Source: Bromus sterilis
Lineage: Eukaryota; Streptophyta; Magnoliopsida; Poales; Poaceae
Length of the DNA: 64,000 nucleotides
Assembly: GCA_950022295.1 (NCBI GenBank)
Contig: OX465600.1
Span: forward strand, 292,809,782 to 292,873,781
Direction: 5' to 3'
Shown here piece after piece: positions 45,909 to 56,599 of this stretch. Within the stretch, counting starts at the first letter, position 1; every line of letters starts with the position of its first letter. A model generated the notes under the pieces. That model searched no databases. It was given only the letters and a program-made list of their open reading frames with translations, and had not been told where the DNA came from. The position numbers were made by a program, and so were the translations under genes.

Positions 45909-47594
45909 TGATGGTACGAGAGTTTACTTCTCGCCCCTCGTTGGTTTACCCAAAGTGGAAGGTTGAGATGTAGCGTAGCGGCAATTTCCCTTAGCGAAGA
46001 TGCTAAGGTTGAATGTCGAACCAATAGTACTCCAACAGATACAAGAAGGTGGTGAAGTGAACAATGGCGCCGTTCACAACTCAAGGTTGCTTACTTCACC
46101 TGGACCTGCACACACAACAAATAACTTTGCTTCCCAATGAGTATAGAGGAGTTGTCAATTCCTCCGGCCTTGTTGTTTACAAAGGATAAAACACACGGGA
46201 TAATAATGATAGTGATAGCAACGGAAAAGTAAATACTGAAAGTAAATTGATAGAGGGTGTAAACAATATTTGAAATATGGACCGGGGTCCTATGATGTTC
46301 ACTAGTGATGTCTCTCTCCCAAAAGACGATAAAAGAGCCATGCGAGGTAAACAAATTACAGCTGGGCAATTGACAGGATTATGTGCGCAAACCAATGCTA
46401 ATTATGCTATGAAGAAAGGAAGAGGCTCAAAAGCTTGGGCGGTACGCCAAGACAAGTAGACCGAAATCCATCTGCATCTACCTACTAATCATCCACCTTG
46501 AGATATCCATCCAGAACATCTCGTTGGTATTAAGTTGTGAATCCCACCCAAAGTGTAAACTCAAAGCAACAGACAACTGCATTAAAGAACTTTGCGTAAA
46601 GTAAACAATCCTTGCACCCGCAAGTACAAGCACCGTTGGTTTCCCCCTTGTGGCAACAACACATCCCCTAGACTCATGTTTCTATCACTCAAGCCAGTCA
46701 TCGGGGGGCATGAACCCACAATCATGCATAACGCTCCTTCTTGGAGTCACTACCTACTACTTGGACAAAGCAATAAACAGCAACGGAGAACATGCAAGAA
46801 TTACTCAAGAACATAAATATAAAAGAGGAGAATCAAATATATTACTCAAACACAATCTGAACATAATCTCATAATCCATCGGATCCCAGCAAACTCAGCA
46901 TAGCAACAGCAGAAATATTACATATGTGCCTCGATCATGTAGGGCAGCTCACGAGGTCTAATCCATGAAGAACAAAGAGGGGAGGACAACATCCCATAGC
47001 TACTGATCATAGACCCATGGTCCAAGGTGGACTACTCACGGTTCATCCGGGAAGCATCCATGGTGGTGGAGAAGCTCACGGAGGTGGTTCCTCCCTCCGG
47101 CAGGGTGCCGGGAAGAGGTCTTCTGGTGCTCTCGATCTTGGAAGCGCGGCAGCGGCGGAATAGAGGAGAGATCGCGAAAAAGGGTTCCCGTCTCGGGGTT
47201 TTTGCGTCACGGGGAATAAATAGGCGAAGGGGGGCAGCCAGGGGGCCACCAGGGGTCCAGGCGGCCCCCTGGCGCGGCCTCATCCTAGGGCGCGCCGGGA
47301 GGGCGCCTGGGGCCCTGGTGGGTCCCCTCTGCCCCCTCCCCCTCGGTGATTCCCGAAGCTTCCTGCATGCTGATTTTTTATTGGATTTTTCCCGAATTTT
47401 TGGAGCACTTTTTATATGGGGGAAATCTGAAATAGAAAAACAGCAGAAAACAGGAACTAGCACTAGGGTGCACTGAGTTAATAGGTTAGTTCAAATATGA
47501 TCAAAAGTGTATGGAAGTTCATCAATATCATAGCAATATCACACAAAAGAGGCATGGAGCAAGGAGAAATTATAGATATGTTTTGGACGTATCA
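45909..47594 (-). repeat. 5' LTR of the Gypsy element
   Basis: It is nearly identical to 39081-40761. It is the promoter-bearing LTR in the element's minus-strand orientation. Confidence 0.95.
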
Positions 47595-48328
47595 TGCATT
47601 CCGGATATCAATACCGATTGGACCTTACGTCGTATAGCATTCCCTTTGTCAGCGATACTGGATTGTTCCGAGATTCGATCAATGACATCCTATGTCTGGT
47701 TCAACCTCGTTCTGAACAAATCCTTATTCACTCGTTCCCGTGATATTCATCCCCGTGACCTAGTCACACGCTGCAGCTTTATGGATGGAATCTCACCGAG
47801 TGGGCCCCGAGTATCTATCCATTACATGGATTGAAAAATTCCGCTCTTGTAACAATATTCCTCAACATATCTCCACGGAATACCCAAGATACAACCGTTA
47901 TGACCCGCATATTTCAGTCAGGTGGTGGGATGTAAGTCAAAGCATCTGAGTAGATAGCAATTATGCACGTACTCACGGTCAAAGGAACGGTCTACTACGT
48001 TCTGTAATTACAACACTGAACCTTCATAAGATTGATCATGCTGTAATGCTTGCTTTGGGTAATGTTCATCACGTCACTCATCCAGTGAGGTGACCTCATA
48101 GTCAAGAGACTTAATTGTCCATGATCGCGAAACCACGACCATCATGTTGACCATGAACTAGTTATTGAAATAGAGGCTAACTAGGAACTCTGGGGTTTTC
48201 TATACCACACATGTATCATTGTTTCACTGATACAGTTCTAGCACGGTATGAAACTGGTTATGAACTTGCTTAGATATATTGGAATAATCATATATTATTT
48301 GCCTCTAGAGCATATATCCAACAGAGTG

Positions 48329-48776
48329 TCCATGTATTCATACACTGCTATTAATATATGCGTTCCAAATTATCTTGTGAATTAACCTCAAGCTCTCTCT
48401 CTCTCTCTGCATCATCGTTATTGATCGATTTTTGCCAACTCAAGTTGCTTTAACTGTCGCGGAGCTCTTCTATGTGCTCTCCTCGCTCCCCTCGGTCTCC
48501 TCCATCTCATCGATTCATCGTGTTTGTCCTTCTTGCGTGGCTACGGATAACCATAATCGTTTCAGTTTCGAATGGCGATCCAAAATGAGTAGGCATGGCA
48601 CAAAGGACATGTCGAATGAATGTGGGACTATCACCGAGGGAGAGCATGGATGCTCGCCAAGTGGAAAGTTTATGGTCGAGCTTGTCAACGAGTGGGTGGG
48701 TATCAACATGGGTCGGCTTTCAGATGGAGAAGGGAGCCCCACGTGCCTTACGGGGAACTGAGAAATCATACTTTCA
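48329..48776. other. LINE-derived or unclassified flank
   Basis: A CT microsatellite (about 48395-48412) and GC-rich DNA lead into the LINE RT relic on the minus strand. The part after 48450 may be the continuation of that LINE, but no domain is clear. Confidence 0.35.
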
Positions 48777-49290
48777 TCATTGCAGAGAAAGAGGCAATGT
48801 GGCCATTGAAGCACGTGATAGTGTGTCCAAGCACTTAAAGTAGTTGGTGTTCATCCCGGACGCATCATCGAATATCAAGAGGAGGTCCTTAGTCGCTGAG
48901 GCATCTTGCTTGTTGGGGTGGCAAAAAATGATGACATCCTCAGCATAAAGAGAAACACTTGATGCCACGTGTCATGCGGTAATATGGTGAAGGAGGCCAC
49001 GTCGAATAGCAAGTTGGATGAGAGAATTCGGGACATCAATGACCAACATGAAGATCATCGGGGAAAGATGATCGCTTTGATGGAGGCCTTTCATGTGAAA
49101 AATGAGCGGGACAGGAATGCCGTTGACAAGGACGCGAGTGGAGGCTGAGGAGAGCAGGATGGATATCCATTCTCTATAATGCGTGCCAAAAACCCAAATG
49201 TGACAATGTGTCAATGTCTCGAGGAGAATCATCCACGAAACCGAGTCGAAGCAGTCATAAACTCACGAATACCCAAATGCGTCAAAGTTT
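48777..49290 (-). pseudogene. LINE reverse-transcriptase fragment
   Basis: The minus-strand frames join across a frameshift near 48970. The first carries FDSVSW (with the catalytic Asp), STRVLVNGIPVPLIFHMKGL and SDHLSPMIFMLVIDVPNSL. The second carries SLYAEDVIIFCHPNKQDA and FDDASGMNTNYFK. These are fingers and palm motifs of non-LTR reverse transcriptase. The catalytic YADD is YAED and the frame is broken, so it is dead. Neither end of the element is seen. Confidence 0.85.
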
Positions 49291-49851
49291 TGAGCGGTGA
49301 TGTTCCATTGGACGGTCCATGATCATAGAATGAATAAACAAGCAATCATAGACTCATTAATGGAATTCAAGCTTGGATATGTCCAAGTCAGACATGTTTT
49401 GATACCTAACTAGCCTAACACCACCTCTAGTCTAGTCGTAATATCCGCAAGTTAACTATGCTGCCATAAATATCATAGGCATTGCAGAGCTGTAGATATA
49501 TACTCGACCAAGTTAGTTGCGTCCAACAAGGCAGCAACTAGACCTTTGGGTTCCATGCATCTTCACTCAGCAGTCCTTATAATGGATACTGCACCCCCAA
49601 CCCAACATGATCAACAAATAGAAAACACCAAAGACAAGGAAAACTCCTTGCAACTTGCTACTTCCGTTTACTAACGACACCACGCGTGCCCGCATTTCCG
49701 GTCAATTAAGCGCAAGCATGTCAAATGGTTGGAACACAAGCGGCCGGCCGTCGTCAGCAAAACCAAGTAATGCCATGTTGCCAATCTTCACCAGTGCATG
49801 CAAGCAAAGCATAGAGCTATTATCCATGATCGTCGCTGCGCTGTGCTGCAC
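49291..49851. other. Intergenic region and distal peroxidase promoter
   Basis: No gene or repeat was recognised. The last 200 bases are the probable peroxidase promoter. Confidence 0.45.
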
Positions 49852-49859
49852 TATATATA
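49852..49859 (+). promoter_or_regulatory. TATA box of the peroxidase gene
   Basis: TATATATA lies about 115 bases upstream of the ATG at 49974, which would place transcription start near 49885 and give a leader of about 90 bases. The position is right for a core promoter. Confidence 0.65.
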
Positions 49860-49973
49860 GCTCTCCAGATTAAGCTATCTAAGCATGCACCACAGCAGTT
49901 TATCTTACCAAACTAGTAAGACAAAGTTACTAACTAGTATAGCAAACTAGGAGAGGTCCAAGTGAAGTTTAAG

Positions 49974-51372
49974 ATGACCAAGGTTAACGCCGGCGCCGCC
50001 CTGCTATCCCTGTGCCTGTTGCTGGCCTGCTCTGCCGGGCAATCGGCGGCCGGCGTTGGAGGCACGAAGGCCGCCTACGTGGACGTGGAGGGCACCGTGA
50101 GGAAAGAAGTGGAGAAGGCCATCAAGGGCAGCCCCGGCATCGGCGCCGCCCTCGTCCGGTTGGTGTTCCACGACTGCTGGGTCAATGTAAGCCGCCATGG
50201 GTTCATATCTTAAGTTCATCATTCCAATCCTATATAACTAAACAGATTATCCCCATAAACAGTTTTGTTAACATGCAAACATGTCATCATGAACTTAGGA
50301 AAACATGGACATCAACATGCGATGAAAAACTATTATGCTAGTACTTACGTTCAATAAATAGTGTACAATCATAGTATTACTTTAAGTTTCAGTTCACATA
50401 TACTATTAATTCAAATATCCATGCATGATGTAATCTCATGCTACAATCAACTTCAAAAATAATGATGTGAGATGTCGTATATCTCTAGTTTGTGTGTTAA
50501 ATTAGTTATGGCTCATTTTCATCAACGATGAATGCGCATGTTGATAGGGTTGCGATGGATCGGTACTCTTGGACAAGACGCCATCCGGTAGCAATACCGA
50601 GAAGAAGGCGATCAACAACATCGGCCTAGACGGCTTCAGTCTCATCGACACCATCAAGTACAAGTTGGGTGACAACGTCTCGTGCGCCGACATCGTCGTC
50701 TTCGCCGCTCGTGATGCAGCCAGATACCTGAGCGGCGGGAAGATCACATACTCTGTCCCTTCAGGCCGCAAGGACGGCGTCATTTCGTCGGCCGCCACAG
50801 CTGACGCCACCCTCCCGGAATCCACCTTTGATTTCGAGCAGCTCAAGGACAACTTCGCCAAGAAGGGCTTCACCCAGAAGGAGCTTGTCATCCTCTCCGG
50901 TGCGCACTCCATCGGTGTCTCCCACCTCTCGTCATTCCAGGACCGCCTCAACGACTCAACCGCAACCCCAATAGATGACGACTACAAACAGGCGCTCGTT
51001 GCAGACGTCAAGGCCCAGACCACGAGCCAAGGGACGTCGGATCCGATCGAGAAGAACAACATCCGTGACATGAGCTCGAGCTTCCAGACCGCCGCCGGCT
51101 ACGACCCCACGGGGGTGAACACTGCGGCGGCGGGCACCCTAGACAATAGCTACTACCACGCCAACCTGCAGAACAGGGTGCTCTTCGAGTCTGATTGGGT
51201 TATGCGCACCGATGGAGACGCCGCAGACGATATGGACGAGTACATGAATAACGCCACCAAGTGGAACAACGACTTCGCCGCCGCCATGATCAAGCTTAGC
51301 AAGCTCCCCGCCGAGGGAACCCGTTTTGAAATAAGGAAGAATTGCAGAGTCACCAACAAGAACTACTACTAG
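49974..51372 (+). CDS. Secreted class III peroxidase with two canonical disulfides missing
   Basis: Two exons (49974-50186 and 50548-51372) joined by a phase-0 GT-AG intron give 345 residues. Residues 1-26 form a signal peptide (ALLSLCLLLACSAGQSAA). The catalytic Arg62 and distal His66 lie in VRLVFHDC, followed by GCDGSVLLD; the proximal heme ligand His191 lies in LSGAHSIG. The intron splits VN/GCDG, a conserved site in this family. Class III peroxidases use H2O2 to oxidise phenolics in the wall or vacuole. Of the four usual disulfides, the ones equivalent to horseradish C44-C49 (C68, C73) and C97-C301 (C117, C337) remain. The other four Cys are replaced: the N-terminal SCP and the ACP before SCAD are absent, C177 is Leu198 and C209 is in KAQTTS. 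An upstream GTG at 49962 is in frame but the ATG at 49974 is the likely start. Confidence 0.93.
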
Positions 51373-53191
51373 AAGTGAGCTTAAATAAATCGACGACAAC
51401 ACCCAAACCTAGAGTTGTCGTGGATGTAACTAATGATTTCTAAGGTTCTATTGCATGCTTAATATTTGTGTTACACCAATACTCACTGCAATAAAACAAC
51501 AATAAAATTGGTACACATGCTTACATTTTGAGATTGACTATGTGTAAGTCATCTGAATTCGAATCCAATTTATTACTATCTTCATAAAGAAATATAAGAG
51601 TGTTTAGATCACTAAAGTTAGTGATCTACTCTTAAATTTCTCTACAAAGGGAGTACAACCCAACGTGCAGCAAAATCAAAATCATTTTGCATCAAATTTT
51701 GTCTCAATCAATTTTGTTAGAGGATCACTCGGCCCTTTCCAAACACAAAACAAAACCCATCAGACATTTAAGCTTGGTCTAGAACATAACATAAACTGAC
51801 CCACTACCTGGCATGACACAAGAAAGAAGTAAAAAAAATGAACAATTGTTTTTATAAATAAAGTTCTCTAAGGAAAAAATGAATTAGTTGCATTAGTATT
51901 ACCCTTTAAGAAAAATATATGGAAAAACCAATAAAACTTGCACGTAAATTGAACTTCTTAAAATATCCATGAATAAGCATATAATGGTGATTTCAATTTG
52001 TAAAAGACCTCTAAGAAGGAATAAATTGGTGGCACTAGTATTACCCTTAAAGAAGAAGAAAAATTAATTTAAAAATTAAAAAAAATAAAATAAGTTTGAT
52101 AATGAGGAATGAATTTATGACATTTAAGAAAAATAAGTTTGATAAGAAGAAAAACTAAATTAAAAGATCAACGAGCTGCTGTGGAAGACCTCACCGTCGA
52201 GTGTGCCGCGCGGAAGAAGGAGGATGAATGGCGCCGCAATAAAGCGGAGCAAGACAACGTCTACGTCGACCTTGTCACCCACGACTTCGACGAGGATTGA
52301 GCCTCCACTACGACGGTGATCTCTTTTGCCCGCAGCGCCCTGGCCCCATCACCGCAGGCCGCGCCCACAGCACCCCGCCCAGTTCCAGGCAGATTTCGAT
52401 GAGTTTTCGCTCAATTCCTCCGAATTTCGGTCAAGTACGTTGTCGCTCCGGTAGCAGTTGGGATGAAATATCCCTCCCGCCAACCGTTTTTCTTGGATAC
52501 ATGGCACTATATTGGCGGACGCGGGATCATTGTTTTTGCAGATTGATGGAGGAATTTTTACGTACCCCTTAAAAAATTTAAGGATCAAAGGCAAACAAGT
52601 GATCTAGTCTGAACGTTTTTTTTAACGTGCGAAACTGAAAAATGACGATTATTTTAAGGTTTGACGACGGTGGATGATGCTCCCGGCACCGGCGCGACTT
52701 GGCCCCCGGTGCATGTGGCTTGAAGGATCGACGCAGTCGACTGCGCCTACACGATCTTGATGGTGACGGGCGTGTGCTGGCGGGCGTCCATGGCGATGAT
52801 CGACGACGTCGGCGGGCTACCAGAGCAGAAGGAGGAAGAAAGGATGGCGGCGGGTGCAGTTAGAAGCGGGAACGGCCGGGCGTTCGTCCTGCCAAATCTC
52901 GGAAGAGATACGGGGGCTGGGTCGGGCGGCGAAACCTTTTATGTATAGTATAGGTTGAGGAGGGATTTTTCCGTGCTCTTTATTATTTTTTTATAGTTAG
53001 GTTGTGTTTAAGATTTTTGAGAATATTTTTTACACGTAAAATCTTAAAATAAGGATCATTTTAAGATTCGGCGGCTTTTTAAAGGTTTTGCTACTAACAC
53101 CTACGCAGCACTGGCAAACTGGCAACCAACGAGCTTGCATTGCAGACGAGAGAGACGAGAAGAAGCAACCAAAAAAGCACTCGCCATCGTC
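51373..53191. other. Intergenic DNA with degenerate repeats
   Basis: The 3' end of the peroxidase is followed by AT-rich DNA. The motif GAAT(G/A)AATT(A/G)GT(T/G)GCA(T/C)TAGTATTACCCT occurs at about 51880 and 52020 and again near 57510-57770. At 52160-52300 a short broken frame rich in Glu and Lys (ECAARKKEDEWRRNKAEQDN) looks like a gene relic of unknown identity. 52640-52960 is GC-rich without a recognised domain. The last 100 bases are probably the leader of the zinc-knuckle gene. Confidence 0.45.
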
Positions 53192-55485
53192 ATGCCCACC
53201 GCTTCGCCATCGTCGCCGCTGCCGCCGCCGCCGCCTCTGCCTCCGCCTCCGCCGGGGCGCCCTTCTCCTGCTGCCGCTGCTCACTCCCCTGCCTTTCAGG
53301 TAGCGTGCCTTGCGTCCCCATCCCGCCGCGGATCTCCCGCGTCTTCTCTCGATCCATTCCCCTTATGCTTATTTAGATCGTCAGAATAGGTATGGTGATT
53401 CGGTGCGCGCGTTAGGTTGGAACAGCGATTGAATTCCAAGCCCACAGAGCAGAGCGGTCCGACTCAAGCCTCTTCTCCTGCCTCGTAATTAGGCCTTCAA
53501 TCCTACCATGTGTTCATCAGTCAATTTTATTTCTACTTATGCGTATCATATCACATCATGCTGCTCGTTAATAAGCAATTTGCAGTAGTTTCTTCTATCA
53601 GCACAAAAGGAGCAAACTTGGCAGCAGCTGAAGCAACTGCCCTGTTTGATAGTTTTTTCTTTCTTCTCAACGGACAGAGCTTTGTACATCACAGAATTGT
53701 GATGTTACAAGTCAACACACGCAACCTGATTAGCCCCTCTTCTTCACATGTTAAGATTTTCACAACGGCGGACGGCGGTAGGAGGATATCTACACTTCTT
53801 CTCAAACATAAGTATACGGTTGAGACATTGTTTGTATTCATGCACATCATATCAGCGGATGCTGTTTGGGCTATATTCGGTTGCATCCATACCGTGGCGT
53901 CTAGAGTATCAATCGTTTTTATCGTACTCCTCAAACTACATTCTTCCTTGTCTCTCATGTTTTCCCCCTCTTATCTGTTATCCCTGTTCAGAGACACTCA
54001 ATTCAGATGGAAACCAATGGATCATCTTCTAAGAGTCAGGAAATCGGGTCAAAAAGAAAGTGGGAGCCAACGGCACACTTCACCAGCCCCGCCTTTCCCA
54101 GTAACCAACATGGAAGTCCATTGGTAGGCTCTACAGCGAGACATTGTTTGTATTCATGCACATCATATCAGCGGATGCTGTTTGGGCTATATTCTGTTGC
54201 ATCCATACAGTGGCGTCTAGAATATAAATCACTTTATCATACTCCTCAAACTACATTCTTCCTTGTCTCATGTTTTCCCCTCTTATCTGTTATCCCTGTT
54301 CAGAGACAATCAATTCAGATGGAAACCAATGGATCATCTTCCAAGAGTCAGGAAATTGGGTCAAAAAGAAAGTGGGAGCCAACCACACAGTTCACCAGGC
54401 CCCCCTTCTTCAGTCACCAATATGGAAGTCCATTGTTAGGCGGTATACCGAAGCACAATGCATACCATTCCTCTGGGTACCAAGGCCACTCTTTGCAAAG
54501 GTGGCCTCCATCCAATCATGGTTCTTTCACTACCCCGCTAGACATGCAAAAAAATGTCATTGCTTCAGGAAATAAATGCTTTCTGGCATTCAGCCCACAG
54601 CAGAAAGATTTAGAAAGTAGGTACATTCAGGACAAAAAGAATGGGATAATCACTTGTTTGGTTTGTGGCAAGGAAGGACATTACAGCTGTAACTGCCGTA
54701 TGAAGGATCAGGAGCACAAAATCATTTGCACAGTCTGTAGCAAAAATGGACACTGTAGCATGTGGTGTTGCCAGCAGAACAAGTCGGAGAATCGCGCTTG
54801 CACCCGCTGTGGAGAGATAGGGCATTGTACTAGTACACATGGTCTCTGTTGCTCAAGCTGTGACGAGTATCATATGCATGGAGAGTGCCCATTGAGCGAA
54901 GTTAAATGCTTTATTTGTGAATCTCAGGATCATTATCTTGCTCAGTGCCCCTTGAATTCTGTACTGAACACAGCATTTCAGGATCAGAGAGACAACCTCC
55001 AAGCTGCTCTGCGGCTTGCACTATCAAAACAAGGCAACACATTATCTACACCTGCCGACTGTTCAGCAAAATCAGAAGTACGCCTACCTAGTTCTGCTAT
55101 AAAATCAGCAGAAAAAAAGCCAGTACCATCAGTTGGACGTTTCGACCACTTGCCCAAGCATAGCCCCTCAAAAGGAAAAGTACTGATGACCGCCAACAGT
55201 TCTAAAACCAAAAAACAAGGGAAGAAAAGGATATGCTTTACATGCCGTGAAGAAGGTCACATTGCCGATATGTGTCCTCAGAAGTTCGGAGCTATATCTG
55301 GCAACATGTCAAAAGAAGTAGAAGAGAGCAGCACTATAGCTATATCCTCTGACCTGTCTAAAGCATTGAAAGAACAGGACTCTGGTACTGCTAAACAATC
55401 ATCAAAAACAAAATGGAAGAGAGGGACATGCTTTAATTGCCGTGAAGAAGGTCACCATGCCATTAAGTGTCCTCAGAAACGCTAG
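53192..55485 (+). CDS. CCHC zinc-knuckle protein with a duplicated 5' coding exon
   Basis: Proposed exons are 53192-53299 (36 residues, Pro-rich start MPTASPSSPLPPPPPLPP), an optional 53992-54123, and 54304-55485. All junctions are phase 0, giving about 429 or 473 residues. The C-terminal part carries at least six CCHC knuckles (C-x2-C-x4-H-x4-C): CLVCGKEGHYSCNC, CTVCSKNGHCSMWC, CFICESQDHYLAQC, CFTCREEGHIADMC and CFNCREEGHHAIKC, plus variant Cys/His clusters between. The arrangement resembles multi-knuckle RNA-binding proteins such as Air1/Air2 of the TRAMP complex; identity with any of them is not established. The METNGSSSKSQEIGSKRKWE start occurs twice because of a tandem duplication. The long frame from 54007 reads through the intron between the copies. 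The stop at 55483-55485 is CAG in the downstream copy of the last exon. Confidence 0.72.
53822..54440. repeat. Tandem duplication of an intron-exon junction (about 310 bp)
   Basis: Copies 53822-54137 and 54138-54440 share GAGACATTGTTTGTATTCAT at their start. Each contains an intron 3' end (CCCTGTTCAG) and the exon start encoding METNGSSSKSQ. The first copy keeps a donor (CATTG/GTAGGC at 54123/54124); in the second the same place reads CATTGTTAGG and the exon reads on. Confidence 0.92.
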
Positions 55486-56592
55486 AAGTGTTAAGACTGC
55501 CGCACCAAGAGCCATCGGTAAATCAAACAGTGATACACACTACACGTCATTACATGTTCAATCACACCTAGAAGCAGATGGAGAAGAGGCGTTGGCACTA
55601 AGATACAACGAAGAAGCTTGGAAAATCACTCACTGAGCTGAGCCAGACCAAGAAGTTGCTGCAGAGTTACTATCTTTTTTCTTGTGATACTTTAGTGGTT
55701 GATCTTTTTTTCAAGGAAGGGCATTTCTATCATGTGTTTTCCGACTGTCTTTTAGTGAGATGATGTTGGTGCGAATAGACAATCTGATGAGAAGACATTC
55801 CCAAGATGGGTTTCACAACCGCTTGCATTGTGCAAGTTTTCGGGCATGTTCCTTGGTAGTAAATGCTTCTCCATACTTGATGAACTTGATGAACAAGTGT
55901 ACGAGATACATCTGGGTAAGAACCTTTTGTTTCGTTTCTGGTCGGGGGCTAGGTAAGGTTTTTGGGCAGGGGCACACATAAGTGACATAACAAACTTCGG
56001 CAGATGAAGGCATAAGACCAGTGTTGGCAGACTGAATGTTTGCTAGTCCTGCATTAACTAATAACCTTCAAATACTGCAATTACTTTCTTTCAAACAAAT
56101 TGGTTGTACAAGTGTTATTTGTAAGGGAAGAAAGTGACATGCTTTCATTGCCGTGAAGAAGGTCACTATGTGAATAAGTGTCCTCAGAAACGCCAGGAGC
56201 GTTAAGACTGCCGCACCAAGAACTACCGGTAAAGCAAACTGAACAGTGATACACACTGCATGCCATTACATGTTCAATCAAGCCGAGAAGAAGCTGGAGA
56301 AGAGAAGTTGGCACTAAGATACAAACAAAGAAGCTTGGAAAATTACTCACTGAGCTGAGCCAGACTTCCTCCCTTGACCAAGAAGTTGCTGCAGAATTAC
56401 TATCTTTTTCTTGCGATACTCTAGTGGTTGATTCTTTTTCCAAAGAAGATCATTTATATCACGTGTTTTCTGAATGTCTTTGTCGGAGATGATGTTGGTG
56501 CCAATTGACGATCTGATGAGAAGACATTCCCAAGATGAACTTGATGAACAAGTGTATGTGATACATCTGTGTAAGAACCTTTTGTTTTGTCA
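55420..56592. repeat. Tandem duplication of the last zinc-knuckle exon and 3' UTR
   Basis: About 55420-55925 and 56125-56592 are diverged direct copies sharing TGCCGTGAAGAAGGTCAC, AGCTTGGAAAAT(C/T)ACTCAC and GATGAGAAGACATTCCCAAG. The unit spacing is about 705-715 bases. Confidence 0.88.
56128..56205 (+). pseudogene. Extra downstream CCHC exon copy
   Basis: The copy encodes KKVTCFHCREEGHYVNKCPQ, then KRQER and a stop, one intact knuckle in frame. It lies about 640 bases beyond the first stop codon and has no obvious start, so it is an orphan exon unless an alternative transcript skips the earlier one. Confidence 0.6.
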
Positions 56593-56599
56593 CTTCCCC

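Larger units (their letters stand above)
39081..47594 (-). mobile_element. Non-autonomous Athila-lineage Gypsy retrotransposon (gag-protease only)
   Basis: LTRs are at 39081-40761 (1681 bp, 3' LTR) and 45909-47594 (1686 bp, 5' LTR). On the minus strand they start TGATACGTCCAAAACGTATC. The 5-bp duplication TGCAT flanks the element (39076-39080 and 47595-47599) inside the Copia LTR. The primer-binding site at 45880-45897 matches tRNA-Asp, as in Athila-type Gypsy elements. Interior coding is limited to gag and protease (43712-45745); no reverse transcriptase, RNase H or integrase is seen. The LTR start resembles Sabrina/WHAM-type Triticeae elements, from memory. About six differences in the first 300 bases of the LTR pair suggest a fairly recent insertion. 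Confidence 0.93.
38060..48323 (-). mobile_element. Copia solo LTR (Angela/WIS-like), split by a nested Gypsy element
   Basis: Read on the minus strand, the LTR starts TGTTGGATATATGCTCTAGA at 48323 and ends ...GCGAACCCCAACC at 38060 (expected CA, mutated). It is flanked by GAGTG on both sides (38055-38059 and 48324-48328). Without the nested insert the LTR is about 1745 bp. Its body matches the order of Angela/WIS LTR sequence as I remember it (for example the TTCCCTTTGTC and GGATGCCCAT regions). One LTR with its own 5-bp duplication and no internal region indicates a solo LTR formed by unequal recombination. Confidence 0.85.

Noticed and set aside
49962..49973. GTG upstream of the peroxidase ATG as the start
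   Set aside because: Plant nuclear genes start at ATG; the ATG at 49974 gives a normal signal peptide.
53510..54127. 205-residue frame upstream of the zinc-knuckle gene
   Set aside because: It covers intron sequence and the duplicated intron-exon junction in a different frame; the last part is a shifted reading of the METNGSS exon.
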